From Bacteroidota bacterium (GTDB taxonomy: Bacteria > Bacteroidota > Bacteroidia > UKL13-3): 64,000 nucleotides of DNA. This document shows, piece by piece, positions 36,626 through 45,352 of this stretch. A program made the translations under genes and the position numbers. Numbering within the stretch: position 1 is the stretch's first letter; every line of letters begins with the position of its first letter. The notes under the pieces are model-generated. The model saw only the letters and a program-made list of their open reading frames with translations. It did no database searches and had not been told where the DNA came from. The stretch lies in NCBI GenBank assembly GCA_040388375.1, contig JAZKBU010000019.1, forward strand, positions 1-64,000. Reading direction: 5' to 3'.

Positions 36626-38431
36626 TTAATTAACTAAAATATAATAGTTAATACCTTCCAGTTGTGGTTTAGCGCTCATTTTATTTAACCTGATGTCTTT
36701 TACATAAATAGTTATCTTCCCATCGCCATTGGTTAAAGGAATAACATAATTATTTAAAGAAATACTGCCCCCATCCGGTTGTTGTTTACTTAAATCCATT
36801 AAATCAGCTTTCATTTTCTTGGTATCAGCCACATATACTTTGTTTTGGTATTTAACCGATAATGAATCCAAAGGATCATCATGGTAAGATATCAGTGTTT
36901 GTTTTTCAATAGAAAATTTCTCACCCACATCATACGGATAATTGTTTCTGATTATCATGTATTTGGAGCCATAGGTGTTGTAGGTGTTTTCGCCTTCAGC
37001 AGTAAAGTAAATGGTTGGGTCAGGCGTGTCGAAGTTTCTCAGGTTTAGTATTTGATAAACCGAATCTATTGTGGTGTATTTAATTCGGCCGCGGAATTCT
37101 TTATTTTTCAAAGCATCAATCTTTGCTATATCTATTCCAAAAAACGGGTTAACATCATTTATATTATGGTTGTTTATTAAATAAGAAATAATGGATTGCA
37201 TTTCCTGCTCCTCTTTTATGTTAATAGTGTCTTTTAGGGCAGTTACTTTCTCACCATCGTACATCTTATGTTTTATAAATAATTTTTCCAGTCTGTTGTG
37301 CTGGCTGATACGGGAAATAGTAAAACCATTTAACGGGCCAAGGACCATTAACAAATGAACCAACGCTAGGCTTATAGGAATTAGTTTTATATTGATGTTT
37401 TTAGAAAACAAGCCATAAAAAGTAATGCCGGCAAGCCATAAGCTTAATACCATTACATAGTAACGCTCTTCGGTAATTCCGTATTGGCTGATACGATAAA
37501 ATATAGATATGAACAGCAATACCAAGAGTGGAATAATAGATAAATAGAAATATTTTAAAGTGCTTTTTACCCATTTGTTATCATCGTTATCTTTAACAGG
37601 ATAGAGCAATAAAAAACAGAACAAGCCCACAATAGCATAAGCTAGTATCAGGCTTGAAACCCAGCCTACAGGTAAAGAAAACTGTACAAGAATTTTGGCC
37701 CCGTAAGCATATAATATACCTAAATAAAGTAAAGCTATAGGTAGTAAAATATACTGTGCAAATACCTTTAACGGATTGGGGTAAGTAATGGTTTCGTTGT
37801 ATAAATCATTTTTAGCAGGTACTCCCGCCAAAAATATACACGATTGGAAAAATATAGCACACCACCAGAATATGGAACCGAAAACCCTATCAGTAACATT
37901 TAATCCGAAAAGCTCTTTACAGGCTAAAAGGGCTCCTGCAATACCCGCAAAAATAGCAGCTGAATAAATGGAAGCAGTAATAAACCGCAGGAACAATGAC
38001 TTGTTGAACTCCCAAAAGGAGTCCGTATAATTTTGTTTTAAAAAAGCGGCAAACGAAACCACCAGATGTGCTATAAATACATAAGTAAAATTTTTAAGTG
38101 TTTGCTGCGTTTCCCATATATCATCTATTGAGTATACACTTATGAAAAGCAATACCGGTATAAGCAATGCAATAGCATGCTTTAAAATAGTATTGGTTGG
38201 TGTTTCTTCCTTTGTTTCAAAAAATAAATAAACAGCAACACTAGAGCTCAAACCAAGTACACAACTTAGTATTAACTTTAGCAAGATGGGTTCCGGCAGC
38301 ACCGATGTTTTATTAATAACCGCATCTGAAAGCAGGGCTATTAAAAACGAATAAATTAAAGTTAGGGGGAAGCGCAGGAATACTTTACTCAGCTCACCAA
38401 AAATAAATCGTAACGAAAAAAATTTATGCAT
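36626..38431 (-). CDS. DUF4153-family membrane protein
   Basis: The 601-residue protein has about 11-12 hydrophobic segments in its first 400 residues and a soluble C-terminal domain of about 200 residues rich in charged and aromatic positions. The start (LRFIFGELSKVFLRFPLTLIYSFL) and the alternation of long hydrophobic segments match DUF4153 proteins of Bacteroidota. Function is not known. A -7 box TAGCTTTG on the minus strand (38488-38481) lies about 50 bases before the ATG. The gene is convergent with tRNA-Arg and diverges from the DUF2798 gene. Confidence 0.75.
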   Translation of the reverse strand: MHKFFSLRFIFGELSKVFLRFPLTLIYSFLIALLSDAVINKTSVLPEPILLKLILSCVLGLSSSVAVYLFFETKEETPTNTILKHAIALLIPVLLFISVYSIDDIWETQQTLKNFTYVFIAHLVVSFAAFLKQNYTDSFWEFNKSLFLRFITASIYSAAIFAGIAGALLACKELFGLNVTDRVFGSIFWWCAIFFQSCIFLAGVPAKNDLYNETITYPNPLKVFAQYILLPIALLYLGILYAYGAKILVQFSLPVGWVSSLILAYAIVGLFCFLLLYPVKDNDDNKWVKSTLKYFYLSIIPLLVLLFISIFYRISQYGITEERYYVMVLSLWLAGITFYGLFSKNINIKLIPISLALVHLLMVLGPLNGFTISRISQHNRLEKLFIKHKMYDGEKVTALKDTINIKEEQEMQSIISYLINNHNINDVNPFFGIDIAKIDALKNKEFRGRIKYTTIDSVYQILNLRNFDTPDPTIYFTAEGENTYNTYGSKYMIIRNNYPYDVGEKFSIEKQTLISYHDDPLDSLSVKYQNKVYVADTKKMKADLMDLSKQQPDGGSISLNNYVIPLTNGDGKITIYVKDIRLNKMSAKPQLEGINYYILVN

Positions 38432-38580
38432 AAGGGTAATTTTAAGTAATGATAACTACTAATCAGATAAAATAGTATATCAAAGCTAAATATTTTCATC
38501 TACTTACGTTTTTGATTTACATCAATGTTTCATTTTTTTTGTTCATACACATTTGCGTCACAAAAAAGATACATTACGGC

Positions 38581-38799
38581 ATGGACAAAAAATATTTCAA
38601 GTACATCAATACCTTATTTGTAGTAACCCCTATGACCCTCATTATGGCCTTTGTGGGTTTAATGAGAAACTATGGTTTTGGGGAAGACTGGTTTTTAAAG
38701 TTTCTAAAAGCATGGAGCGTCATGCTTCCTGTAGCCTATGTTGCAGCTTTTGTTATTATTCCAAGAGCCAGGAAATTAGCTGAAAAATTAACCAATTGA
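38581..38799 (+). CDS. Small DUF2798-like membrane protein
   Basis: The 72-residue protein has two hydrophobic helices (about 8-28 and 42-62). The segment TPMTLIMAFVGLMRNYGF and the closing PRARKLAEKL fit DUF2798, a family of small two-TM proteins without known function. An in-frame ATG at 38512 adds a doubtful stretch; the ATG at 38581 gives the family N-terminus (MDKKYFKY). ribB starts 1 base after its stop, so the two are probably co-transcribed. Confidence 0.7.
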   Translation: MDKKYFKYINTLFVVTPMTLIMAFVGLMRNYGFGEDWFLKFLKAWSVMLPVAYVAAFVIIPRARKLAEKLTN

Positions 38800-38800
38800 T

Positions 38801-39469
38801 ATGACACAACAACAATTTGAAAACAGCAGTTTATCATTATTTGGCAGCACTGCACAGGAGCGCGTTAACAATGCCATTGCACATTTGCAAAACGGTAAAG
38901 GCATTTTATTGGTTGATGATGAAGACAGGGAAAATGAAGGTGATTTAATTTTTTCTGCTGCAAGTATGACAACTAATGATATGGCATTGATGATACGAGC
39001 ATGCAGCGGTATAGTATGTTTATGTATAACACAAGCCAAAGCCAATAGTCTTCATTTACCGGCTATGGTAGCGGAAAATACCAGTAAATACCAAACACCT
39101 TTTACCGTTTCAATTGATGCAAAAGAAAGCATTACAACAGGTGTTTCTGCACAAGATAGAATAACAACCATACAAGCCCTTTGTAACGAAAAGGCTAAAG
39201 CAACAGACTTGGTAAAACCAGGGCATATGTTTCCTTTAATCGCACGCGAAAATGGCGTGTTGGAAAGAAACGGCCATACTGATGGAAGTGTTGATTTAAT
39301 GCGCTTAGCCAAGCTTGCTCCTGAAGCTGTGTTATGCGAACTAATGAACGAAGATGGCACCATGGCCAGGTTACCCGAAGTAATATTATTTGCACAAAAA
39401 CACGGTTTGGTAGTACTATCTATTGAAGATATTATTTATTACCGTAAATATGTAGTGGATTATCAATAA
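38801..39469 (+). CDS. ribB: 3,4-dihydroxy-2-butanone 4-phosphate synthase
   Basis: The 222-residue protein is a stand-alone RibB without a GTP cyclohydrolase II domain. It shows the metal-binding VDDEDRENEGDL, GIVCLCIT, and DRITTIQALC, then the catalytic-site PGHMFPLIARENGVLERNGHTDGSVDLMRLA. It converts ribulose 5-phosphate to the four-carbon riboflavin precursor. No FMN riboswitch is visible upstream. It lies between a DUF2798 gene and a Crp/Fnr-type gene with almost no spacing, an unusual context. Confidence 0.95.
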   Translation: MTQQQFENSSLSLFGSTAQERVNNAIAHLQNGKGILLVDDEDRENEGDLIFSAASMTTNDMALMIRACSGIVCLCITQAKANSLHLPAMVAENTSKYQTPFTVSIDAKESITTGVSAQDRITTIQALCNEKAKATDLVKPGHMFPLIARENGVLERNGHTDGSVDLMRLAKLAPEAVLCELMNEDGTMARLPEVILFAQKHGLVVLSIEDIIYYRKYVVDYQ

Positions 39470-39471
39470 CA

Positions 39472-40041
39472 ATGAAAGAGCAACTGAGGCAGTACATACA
39501 AAAAACAGTAACTATTACAGAAGAAGAGCTAGCTGTTGTAATGTCTTATTTCCATGTTTTAAAAGTAGAAAAAAATGAATTGCTGGTTGTACAAGGACAG
39601 GTGAGTTACCGCATACATTTTGTTTGCAAAGGATGCCTGCGTTTTTTCTTTACCAACGAAGACGGACAAGAGGCAACACGCTACATCGCTTTTGAAAACC
39701 ATTTTGCCACAGCCTTGTGCAGCTTTATTTCAGGTAGCCCTTCAGCCGAGTATTTACAGGCCTTAGAGCCTTCGGAAGTATTATACATCAATCAAAAAGA
39801 TTTTAATTATTTATTGGGCATAATGCCTGTATGGGAAAAATTTTACAGGCATTATTTAGAAAAAGCCTATGTAAATAATACCAATAAGTTAATGACCCTG
39901 TTAACGCTCAATGCTACCGAACGCTATAAACAATTGTTGGTGCAAAATCCGTTTATAGTAAACAGATTACCCAACAAAGTGGTAGCATCTTATTTAAATA
40001 TTTCGCAAGAAACTTTAAGCAGGTTAAAATCTAAGGTATAA
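39472..40041 (+). CDS. Crp/Fnr-family transcriptional regulator
   Basis: The 189-residue protein has an N-terminal cyclic-nucleotide-binding beta-roll (about 20-125; VQGQVSYRIHFVCKGCLRFFF) and a shortened C-terminal helix-turn-helix (about 155-188; NKVVASYLNISQETLSRLKSK). The roll lacks a clear cAMP phosphate cassette, and there are no Fnr-type Cys clusters at the N-terminus, so the ligand is unknown. It starts 2 bases after ribB and is likely co-transcribed. Confidence 0.87.
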   Translation: MKEQLRQYIQKTVTITEEELAVVMSYFHVLKVEKNELLVVQGQVSYRIHFVCKGCLRFFFTNEDGQEATRYIAFENHFATALCSFISGSPSAEYLQALEPSEVLYINQKDFNYLLGIMPVWEKFYRHYLEKAYVNNTNKLMTLLTLNATERYKQLLVQNPFIVNRLPNKVVASYLNISQETLSRLKSKV

Positions 40042-40063
40042 TATGATACCAACAACAAGATAA

Positions 40064-40092
40064 TGTAGGGACGTTACATGCCAACGTCTTTA
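40064..40092. repeat. Degenerate REP-like palindrome
   Basis: GTAGGGACGTTACATGC and then CAACGTCTTTA form an imperfect palindrome around CATG. It resembles, from memory, a dispersed palindrome with the core GACGTTGCATGCAACGTC found in several bacterial phyla. Only one copy is seen here. Confidence 0.45.
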
Positions 40093-40142
40093 TTATTTCA
40101 TCAATATTTTAGTCATCCCAAAAAAAAATTTATGAAGAAAAA

Positions 40143-40175
40143 TTTTGCGCAACCAAATAATTGCATATATATTTG
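40143..40175 (+). promoter_or_regulatory. Promoter of the ArsR-SRPBCC-VOC-AlkD operon
   Basis: TTTTG (40143-40147) and an exact TATATTTG (40168-40175) are 20 bp apart. Transcription should start about 27 bases before the ArsR-family ATG at 40209. Confidence 0.8.
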
Positions 40176-40208
40176 CAACCGAACAGTAGCAAGTAATAAA
40201 ATTCATAA

Positions 40209-40529
40209 ATGAGAAGAGACGTATTTCAAGCCATTGCCGACCCGACAAGAAGAGCCATTTTAACCCTTATAGCTTTACAGGCTATGACACCCAATGCACT
40301 TGCCGAACATTTTGATACCAGCAGGCAGGCAGTTTCCAAACACATAAAAATATTGACCGAATGCCAATTGGTAAAACAAGAGCAATCGGGCAGGGAAATA
40401 TATTACCATTTCAATCCTCAAAATATGAAAGAAGTAGCTGATTGGTTAGCCCCGTTCCAACAAATGTGGGAAGACCGCTTTGACAGGTTAGACATTGTAT
40501 TAGATAATTTAAAAAACAAAAAGAAATGA
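40209..40529 (+). CDS. ArsR/SmtB-fold transcriptional regulator
   Basis: The 106-residue winged-helix protein opens [20 protein letters not shown], with recognition-helix region [20 protein letters not shown] and a wing [10 protein letters not shown]. The Cys metal-binding ELCVCDL motif of metal sensors is absent, placing it with the SdpR-like ArsR proteins that often precede SRPBCC (AHSA1) genes. It probably represses its own operon. The stop overlaps the start of the next gene by 4 bases. Confidence 0.92.
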   Translation: MRRDVFQAIADPTRRAILTLIALQAMTPNALAEHFDTSRQAVSKHIKILTECQLVKQEQSGREIYYHFNPQNMKEVADWLAPFQQMWEDRFDRLDIVLDNLKNKKK

Positions 40530-41023
40530 ACAGCAATTTAAAAACGAATTTTTCCGCAGATAAAGAAAACAAAAAGGTTCATGTAGAAAGAATATTTGAT
40601 TCTTCTGTTAACAATGTATGGGCTGCATGGACAGAAAGTGCCCTGCTTGAACAATGGTGGGCTCCAAAACCTTGGAAAGCCGTTACTAAATCAATGGATT
40701 TTAGAGAAGGTGGCTTTTGGCTATATGCTATGCAGGGTCCGGATGGTACTAAAGTATGGGCAAGGTTTGATTATGGAACCATTGTTCCTTTAAAATATTT
40801 TACCTCAGAAGATACTTTTACCGATGAAAATGGTGTGCCTAACAGTGATATAGCAGGCTCAAACTGGAAAGCAACATTTACAGAAGCGGGTAACGTAACT
40901 ACAGTAAATATTGAATTGGTATTTAAAACAGTTTCCGATTTAGAAAAGACTATGGAAATGGGTTTTGAAGAAGGATTTAAAATGGCACTTGATAATTTAG
41001 AAGAAGTACTTACCTCAAAATAA
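40526..41023 (+). CDS. SRPBCC (AHSA1-like) domain protein
   Basis: The 165-residue protein has a single SRPBCC/START-like fold: [20 protein letters not shown], then [13 protein letters not shown] and [17 protein letters not shown], the pattern of AHSA1-like proteins, which hold hydrophobic ligands. No enzymatic role is established. It is coupled to the ArsR-family gene by overlap and followed after 6 bases by a homologue, a common ArsR-SRPBCC arrangement. Confidence 0.9.
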   Translation: MNSNLKTNFSADKENKKVHVERIFDSSVNNVWAAWTESALLEQWWAPKPWKAVTKSMDFREGGFWLYAMQGPDGTKVWARFDYGTIVPLKYFTSEDTFTDENGVPNSDIAGSNWKATFTEAGNVTTVNIELVFKTVSDLEKTMEMGFEEGFKMALDNLEEVLTSK

Positions 41024-41029
41024 AACAAC

Positions 41030-41518
41030 ATGAAAACAAAAATAACAGTTGAACAAGGCAAGCAGGAGCTTTTCATAGAAAGAGAGTTTAACGCTCCGAG
41101 AGAATTGGTATACGAGGCTTTTAGCTCACCTGAATTACTTTTACAATGGGTAGGCCCGAGCAATTTATCCATGAAAATAGAAAAACTAGAAAACAAATCG
41201 CATGGCTCATGGCGCTTTACACATACTGATGAAGCAGGAAACGAATATGGCTTTAATGGAGTAATACATGAGGTAGAAGAACCAGCAAGAATTATACGCA
41301 CATTTGAATTTGAAGGACTACCTGAAAAGGGACATGTTTCATTAGAATTTTTGACGCTTGAGGAATTACCAAACAACAGATGTAAATTACATATACAATC
41401 TATCTTTAAATCAGTAGCCGACCGTGATGGATTGGTGCAATCAGGTATGGAAGGTGGCATGAACGAAGGCTTTGATAAATTAGATAAAATCTTTGAACGT
41501 ATTCAATCAAAAAATTAA
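41030..41518 (+). CDS. Second SRPBCC (AHSA1-like) domain protein
   Basis: The 162-residue protein is homologous in layout to the previous one: LFIEREFNAPRELVYEAFS, ELLLQWVGPSNL, then SWRFTHTDEAGNEYGFNG and the closing helix GMEGGMNEGFDKLDKIFE. It most likely binds a small hydrophobic ligand. The two are tandem paralogues, probably from an old duplication. A VOC gene follows after 11 bases. Confidence 0.9.
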   Translation: MKTKITVEQGKQELFIEREFNAPRELVYEAFSSPELLLQWVGPSNLSMKIEKLENKSHGSWRFTHTDEAGNEYGFNGVIHEVEEPARIIRTFEFEGLPEKGHVSLEFLTLEELPNNRCKLHIQSIFKSVADRDGLVQSGMEGGMNEGFDKLDKIFERIQSKN

Positions 41519-41529
41519 AACAACACAAT

Positions 41530-41952
41530 ATGAAAAATCAAATTTACCCTTGCTTATGGTTTGATGGACAAGCCAAAGCAGCAGCAGATTATTACTGCTC
41601 TATTTTTAAAGATTCAAAAATTACAGCCGAAAACCCGATGGTAGTTAACTTTGAGTTGAATGGTAGTAAATTTATGGGCTTAAATGGTGGCCCGCAATAC
41701 AAGTTTTCGCCTGCTACATCTTTTGTAATACCATGCGAAACACAAGAAGAAATAGATTACTACTGGGAAAAGTTAGGTGAAGGTGGCAGGTATGACAGGT
41801 GCGGTTGGTTAGATGATAAGTTTGGCGTATCGTGGCAAATTGTACCTAATATTTTAGGGGAATTAATGAGCAACCCTGAAAGAGCACCACGTGTAGTAGA
41901 AGCATTTATGCAAATGACAAAGTTTGACATTGAAACATTGAAAAAAGCATAG
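41530..41952 (+). CDS. VOC-family protein (PhnB/glyoxalase-like)
   Basis: The 140-residue protein is of the PhnB-like type often labelled 3-demethylubiquinone-9 3-methyltransferase: YPCLWFDGQAKAAADYYCSIF, VVNFELNGSKFMGLNGGP, GWLDDKFGVSWQIVP and the closing AFMQMTKFDIETLKKA. VOC proteins are metal-dependent or ligand-binding; the specific activity of this one is unknown. It follows the SRPBCC pair in the same operon. Confidence 0.9.
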   Translation: MKNQIYPCLWFDGQAKAAADYYCSIFKDSKITAENPMVVNFELNGSKFMGLNGGPQYKFSPATSFVIPCETQEEIDYYWEKLGEGGRYDRCGWLDDKFGVSWQIVPNILGELMSNPERAPRVVEAFMQMTKFDIETLKKA

Positions 41953-41976
41953 GCACAACCTAACTTGCTATTGTAA

Positions 41977-42687
41977 ATGCAGAGTTTAACAGCTAAAATA
42001 TTTATAGAACAATTGTCCCTTTTAAAATCGGAAACAGCACTTAAAAATGTGCAACGGTTTTTCAGGGAAGAAAATACCAACAACCAATTTTTGGGTATTC
42101 GTATGGCGAACATTTTTGAACAGGCAAAAGTGTTCGCTGCAATGCCCTTGCCCGAAATGGAGAAGTTATTGCAAAGCAAATACTACGAAGCAAGAATGGG
42201 TGCAGTAAGTATAATGGATTTTCAGGCACGCAATAAGAAAACTCCCGAAGCATACAAAAAAGAATTGTTTAACTTATACCTGAAGCACCATGATTGTATT
42301 AATAATTGGGATATGGTTGACCGCAGCGCTCCGTATGTAATAGGTGGTTATTTGTTTGATAAGCCACGCACTGTTTTATACCAGTTGGCACAATCAGAAA
42401 ATGTGTGGGAACGAAGAACAGCTATAGTAAGCACTTACTTTTTTATTCGGCAAAATGATTTATCTGATACCTTTAAAATTGCATCCATATTGGTAAATGA
42501 TGCACACGATTTAATACAAAAAGCAGTGGGTAGTTGGATGAGAGAAGCGGGTAAAAAAGATAAATTAGTGTTGATAGAATTTTTAGATACTTATGCTGCT
42601 ACCATGCCAAGAACAATGCTCAGGTATGCTATAGAAAAGTTAGACAAAAATGAAAAAGACTACTACTTAAAACTGAATACTAAGTAG
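41977..42687 (+). CDS. AlkD-like DNA alkylation repair protein
   Basis: The 236-residue all-helical protein is of the AlkD HEAT-repeat glycosylase family: LGIRMANIFEQAK, LLQSKYYEARMGAVSIMDFQ, INNWDMVDRSAPYVIGGYL (the aromatic/Asp DNA-facing site) and VWERRTAIVSTYFFIR. AlkD removes N3- and N7-alkylpurines from DNA. Here it is the last gene of the ArsR-led operon, suggesting a link to electrophile or alkylation stress. It begins 24 bases after the VOC gene. Confidence 0.88.
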   Translation: MQSLTAKIFIEQLSLLKSETALKNVQRFFREENTNNQFLGIRMANIFEQAKVFAAMPLPEMEKLLQSKYYEARMGAVSIMDFQARNKKTPEAYKKELFNLYLKHHDCINNWDMVDRSAPYVIGGYLFDKPRTVLYQLAQSENVWERRTAIVSTYFFIRQNDLSDTFKIASILVNDAHDLIQKAVGSWMREAGKKDKLVLIEFLDTYAATMPRTMLRYAIEKLDKNEKDYYLKLNTK

Positions 42688-42702
42688 CTTTGCCCAATTG
42701 GT

Positions 42703-43668
42703 TTAAGCACCAAACCATTGCATAATCTCTACCCTCCACATTAATACAAACACACCGCCAATACTGAGTAAAGCCGCTAAGATAGAAGGTAGTTTAATTT
42801 TTTCTTTGCCCAATAAAAATGCAGTTACAATAACAGAAATAGGTAAGAAAGAAAATATAGTTTGTGCAATAGAAACATCCATTAACGAGGCTGCAAATAA
42901 CGACATACTTACTCCCGTTACCGGGCCAAATATAGTACCAATAATAATAGGTTGAAAATACGCTTTATGTGTGCTTATGTCTTTAAACTCTTTCCATAAG
43001 TTTACTTTAAAAATACCCATGGTATAAATAAAAGCAGAAGCAATAAATAACCTTATCCAGGTGGCGTGTAATGGTGAAATAAATAAACCATGCTCATTGC
43101 TTAATACCAATCCTTTTTTTGCAAATACCAGCCCAACACCTTGGCCAACTGCTCCAAGTATAGCATATAGAATTCCCTTACTGATGTGTTTTTTATCAAG
43201 AATCTTATCATTGTTATGGGCATTGCTTTTTATAAACCAGGCAATACCGGCAAGGGAAATACCCATACCCAGTACCCCAATTATATTGATGTGTTCACCT
43301 AACATAAAAACACCACCAATAAGTGCCGCTCCCGGGGCAAATGAATTAAATAAACTGGTACGGCTACTGCCTAATATTTTAAAAGCACTAAAAGCAAAAT
43401 GATCGCCTATGCTTAAACCAATAATGCCCGAAATGCCCAGCCATACCCAATGCATAGGCAACGGATTGGTAAATAATTGTGTAGGATTTATTTGTAGAAA
43501 AATACAGGTAACAAAGCTTAATAAAATACAGGCATATAATAAACGTACCCTGTTTACCGAAACAGGTGCGTAACGTTTAGAAGCAATAGTAAAGGAGAAA
43601 GTGCCAATGGTCCAACAGGCTAAGGTAATTAGTGCGGCTATAATGCCTGCGGTAGGGCTATTGTGCAT
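42703..43668 (-). CDS. EamA-family (DMT) transporter
   Basis: The 321-residue protein has ten predicted membrane helices in two EamA repeats (about 8-145 and 165-315), with the repeat signature seen in SGIIGLSIGDHFAFSAFKILG and GTIFGPVTGVSMSLFAASL. DMT proteins export or take up metabolites, and substrate specificity cannot be inferred. It is convergent with the AlkD-like gene, and the DUF1573 gene ends 15 bases upstream on the same strand. Confidence 0.88.
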   Translation of the reverse strand: MHNSPTAGIIAALITLACWTIGTFSFTIASKRYAPVSVNRVRLLYACILLSFVTCIFLQINPTQLFTNPLPMHWVWLGISGIIGLSIGDHFAFSAFKILGSSRTSLFNSFAPGAALIGGVFMLGEHINIIGVLGMGISLAGIAWFIKSNAHNNDKILDKKHISKGILYAILGAVGQGVGLVFAKKGLVLSNEHGLFISPLHATWIRLFIASAFIYTMGIFKVNLWKEFKDISTHKAYFQPIIIGTIFGPVTGVSMSLFAASLMDVSIAQTIFSFLPISVIVTAFLLGKEKIKLPSILAALLSIGGVFVLMWRVEIMQWFGA

Positions 43669-43683
43669 GCAAATAATTCAGGA

Positions 43684-44127
43684 CTAAAATCCCCCTTCGG
43701 CAGGTTGTGTTTTTACGGGTGATTGGGGTTCACGTGGCTTATCCTTTACATTGCCTTTTATAGTTAATACAAGGCTGCTATTGCTTGCATTACTTGTTAC
43801 TGTTATGGTTTTGTTAAAAGTATTTCTGTACGAGCCTGCACTGTAGGTAACCACTATTTTACTTTTCTGACCCGGCATAATAGGTTCTTTTGGCCAATTA
43901 GGGGCGGTGCAACCACAGCTAGGTTGAACATTGCTTAATATTAATGGAGCCTTACCAGTATTGGTAAATTCAAAAGTATATTCTACAGGTAAACCATCCC
44001 AAACTATACCAAAGTCATGAACAGTTTTAGTAAAAGTAATTTCAGCCTGTGGTGCTTTGGTTTCCTGTGCAAATAAATTGGCAACACCTAAAGAAATGCT
44101 TAGTATCAATAAAAATATTTTTTTCAT
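43684..44127 (-). CDS. Secreted DUF1573 protein
   Basis: The 147-residue protein has a signal peptide (MKKIFLLILSISLGVANLFAQ) and one DUF1573 domain: ITFTKTVHDFGIVWDG, FEFTNTGKAPLILSNVQPSCGCTAP and PGQKSKIVVTYSAG. DUF1573 is an Ig-like (MSP/ASH-type) fold very common in secreted Bacteroidota proteins; no activity is established. The conserved SCGC pair may form a disulfide. A Pro/Gln-rich tail follows. Confidence 0.9.
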   Translation of the reverse strand: MKKIFLLILSISLGVANLFAQETKAPQAEITFTKTVHDFGIVWDGLPVEYTFEFTNTGKAPLILSNVQPSCGCTAPNWPKEPIMPGQKSKIVVTYSAGSYRNTFNKTITVTSNASNSSLVLTIKGNVKDKPREPQSPVKTQPAEGGF

Positions 44128-44187
44128 GCGATTGTGTTTGAATGATTAGCAAATATAAAACTACAGCTATAATTTATGAGTAAAAAT

Positions 44188-45309
44188 TTATTTAAATATT
44201 TTTTCTAATTGATAACTCAGGTAAAAGGAGTATGAATAGTCAAAAAGATTGGTGTTTAAATCAATAACAGGTTCAAAGCGTGCACTCATTTGTAGTTCGT
44301 TAAAAAGAGCTTTGTTATAAATAAGCCGTGGCATAAATAACTCCCGTTTCGATTCAAAGCGAGTAGGTACATCAATACTCTGACTTTGGTATATAGCAGT
44401 GCCTCTTGGTGCCAGATAATTCATACCATAAAAATAACTAAGCACTACGTTAAAGCCTTGGTATTGGTAAGTAAGATTGGTATAAAAAGCATCGCCTTTT
44501 TCGAAAGGCCAAAGACCCGATGAACTCGTTTCGCTGTAAAAAAGTTTATAAAAATCAATACTGATGTTTTCGTTTTTTCTGAGGTGGTAACCCAACTTCG
44601 CACCAACGGCATAGTTCATCTGCATGGTGAAAGGGTTAATGGTATCCTTATCTATTTGTCCACCGGCATGGCTAATCATGCCCTGACCAATAAGCGTGCA
44701 TTTAAATTTATTGAGCTGGGGAGTTACCAAACGCATGTAATTTAAACCGGCCGTAAATTTTTCTTTGTGTGGCGAATTACGTTCAATAAATTTTTCCCAG
44801 TTAATCCATGTATCAAAAAAAGTTTGGTTGCTTTTGTATTTTAGTTGAAATCCATTTTCAACCCTGTGTTCAATAACGCGTGCAATATCAAACATAGGCT
44901 CAATAATGCGATGCGATGCAGCACCTTCCAATGTGCCAAAAAGCATTTGGAAATTATGGTAATTAGTTTTTAACGTAAAGGTGGGTAGAAGCTGCGTGTA
45001 AACTTCATCCCCGCCAAAATCATTGCGCGCAAAAATGCCACCTTGTATTTTAAAATGTTTGTTAATCTGGTAGCTGACAGACGGATTAACCTGATAGCCA
45101 AATAAAGTTCTGCCTAATTCAATTCTGTTAAAATACTCCGTGTTACGCACATAGCTTAATACGTTTATATTAAAACCTGCCTTAGCACTGTCAGTATCAT
45201 TTATATTGATGTTCTGGGTTAATAAACTATTGTCAATTTGAGCAAAAGCATATTGTTTACAACATACCAATACCAATAAGCTTATTAACCTGACTTTCAT
45301 TTTATTCAT
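44188..45309 (-). CDS. Outer-membrane beta-barrel protein of unknown function
   Basis: The 373-residue protein has a signal peptide (MKVRLISLLVLVCCKQYAFA) and about 16 amphipathic strands ending in YSFYLSYQLEKIF, an aromatic-rich final strand. No TonB box or plug is seen. It is probably a small porin-like barrel. An in-frame ATG at 45393 would overlap the upstream gene, so the ATG at 45309 (or 45300) is chosen. It is the last gene of a four-gene minus-strand operon, 43 bases after the unknown 204-residue gene. Confidence 0.72.
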   Translation of the reverse strand: MNKMKVRLISLLVLVCCKQYAFAQIDNSLLTQNININDTDSAKAGFNINVLSYVRNTEYFNRIELGRTLFGYQVNPSVSYQINKHFKIQGGIFARNDFGGDEVYTQLLPTFTLKTNYHNFQMLFGTLEGAASHRIIEPMFDIARVIEHRVENGFQLKYKSNQTFFDTWINWEKFIERNSPHKEKFTAGLNYMRLVTPQLNKFKCTLIGQGMISHAGGQIDKDTINPFTMQMNYAVGAKLGYHLRKNENISIDFYKLFYSETSSSGLWPFEKGDAFYTNLTYQYQGFNVVLSYFYGMNYLAPRGTAIYQSQSIDVPTRFESKRELFMPRLIYNKALFNELQMSARFEPVIDLNTNLFDYSYSFYLSYQLEKIFK

Positions 45310-45352
45310 TCTGTCGGTAAAACTAATAAAATAAATGAAAGCAGGCAAAGGC

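Noticed and set aside
38801-39469. FMN riboswitch control of ribB
   Set aside because: The gene begins 1 base after the previous stop, and no conserved FMN aptamer sequence is seen upstream.
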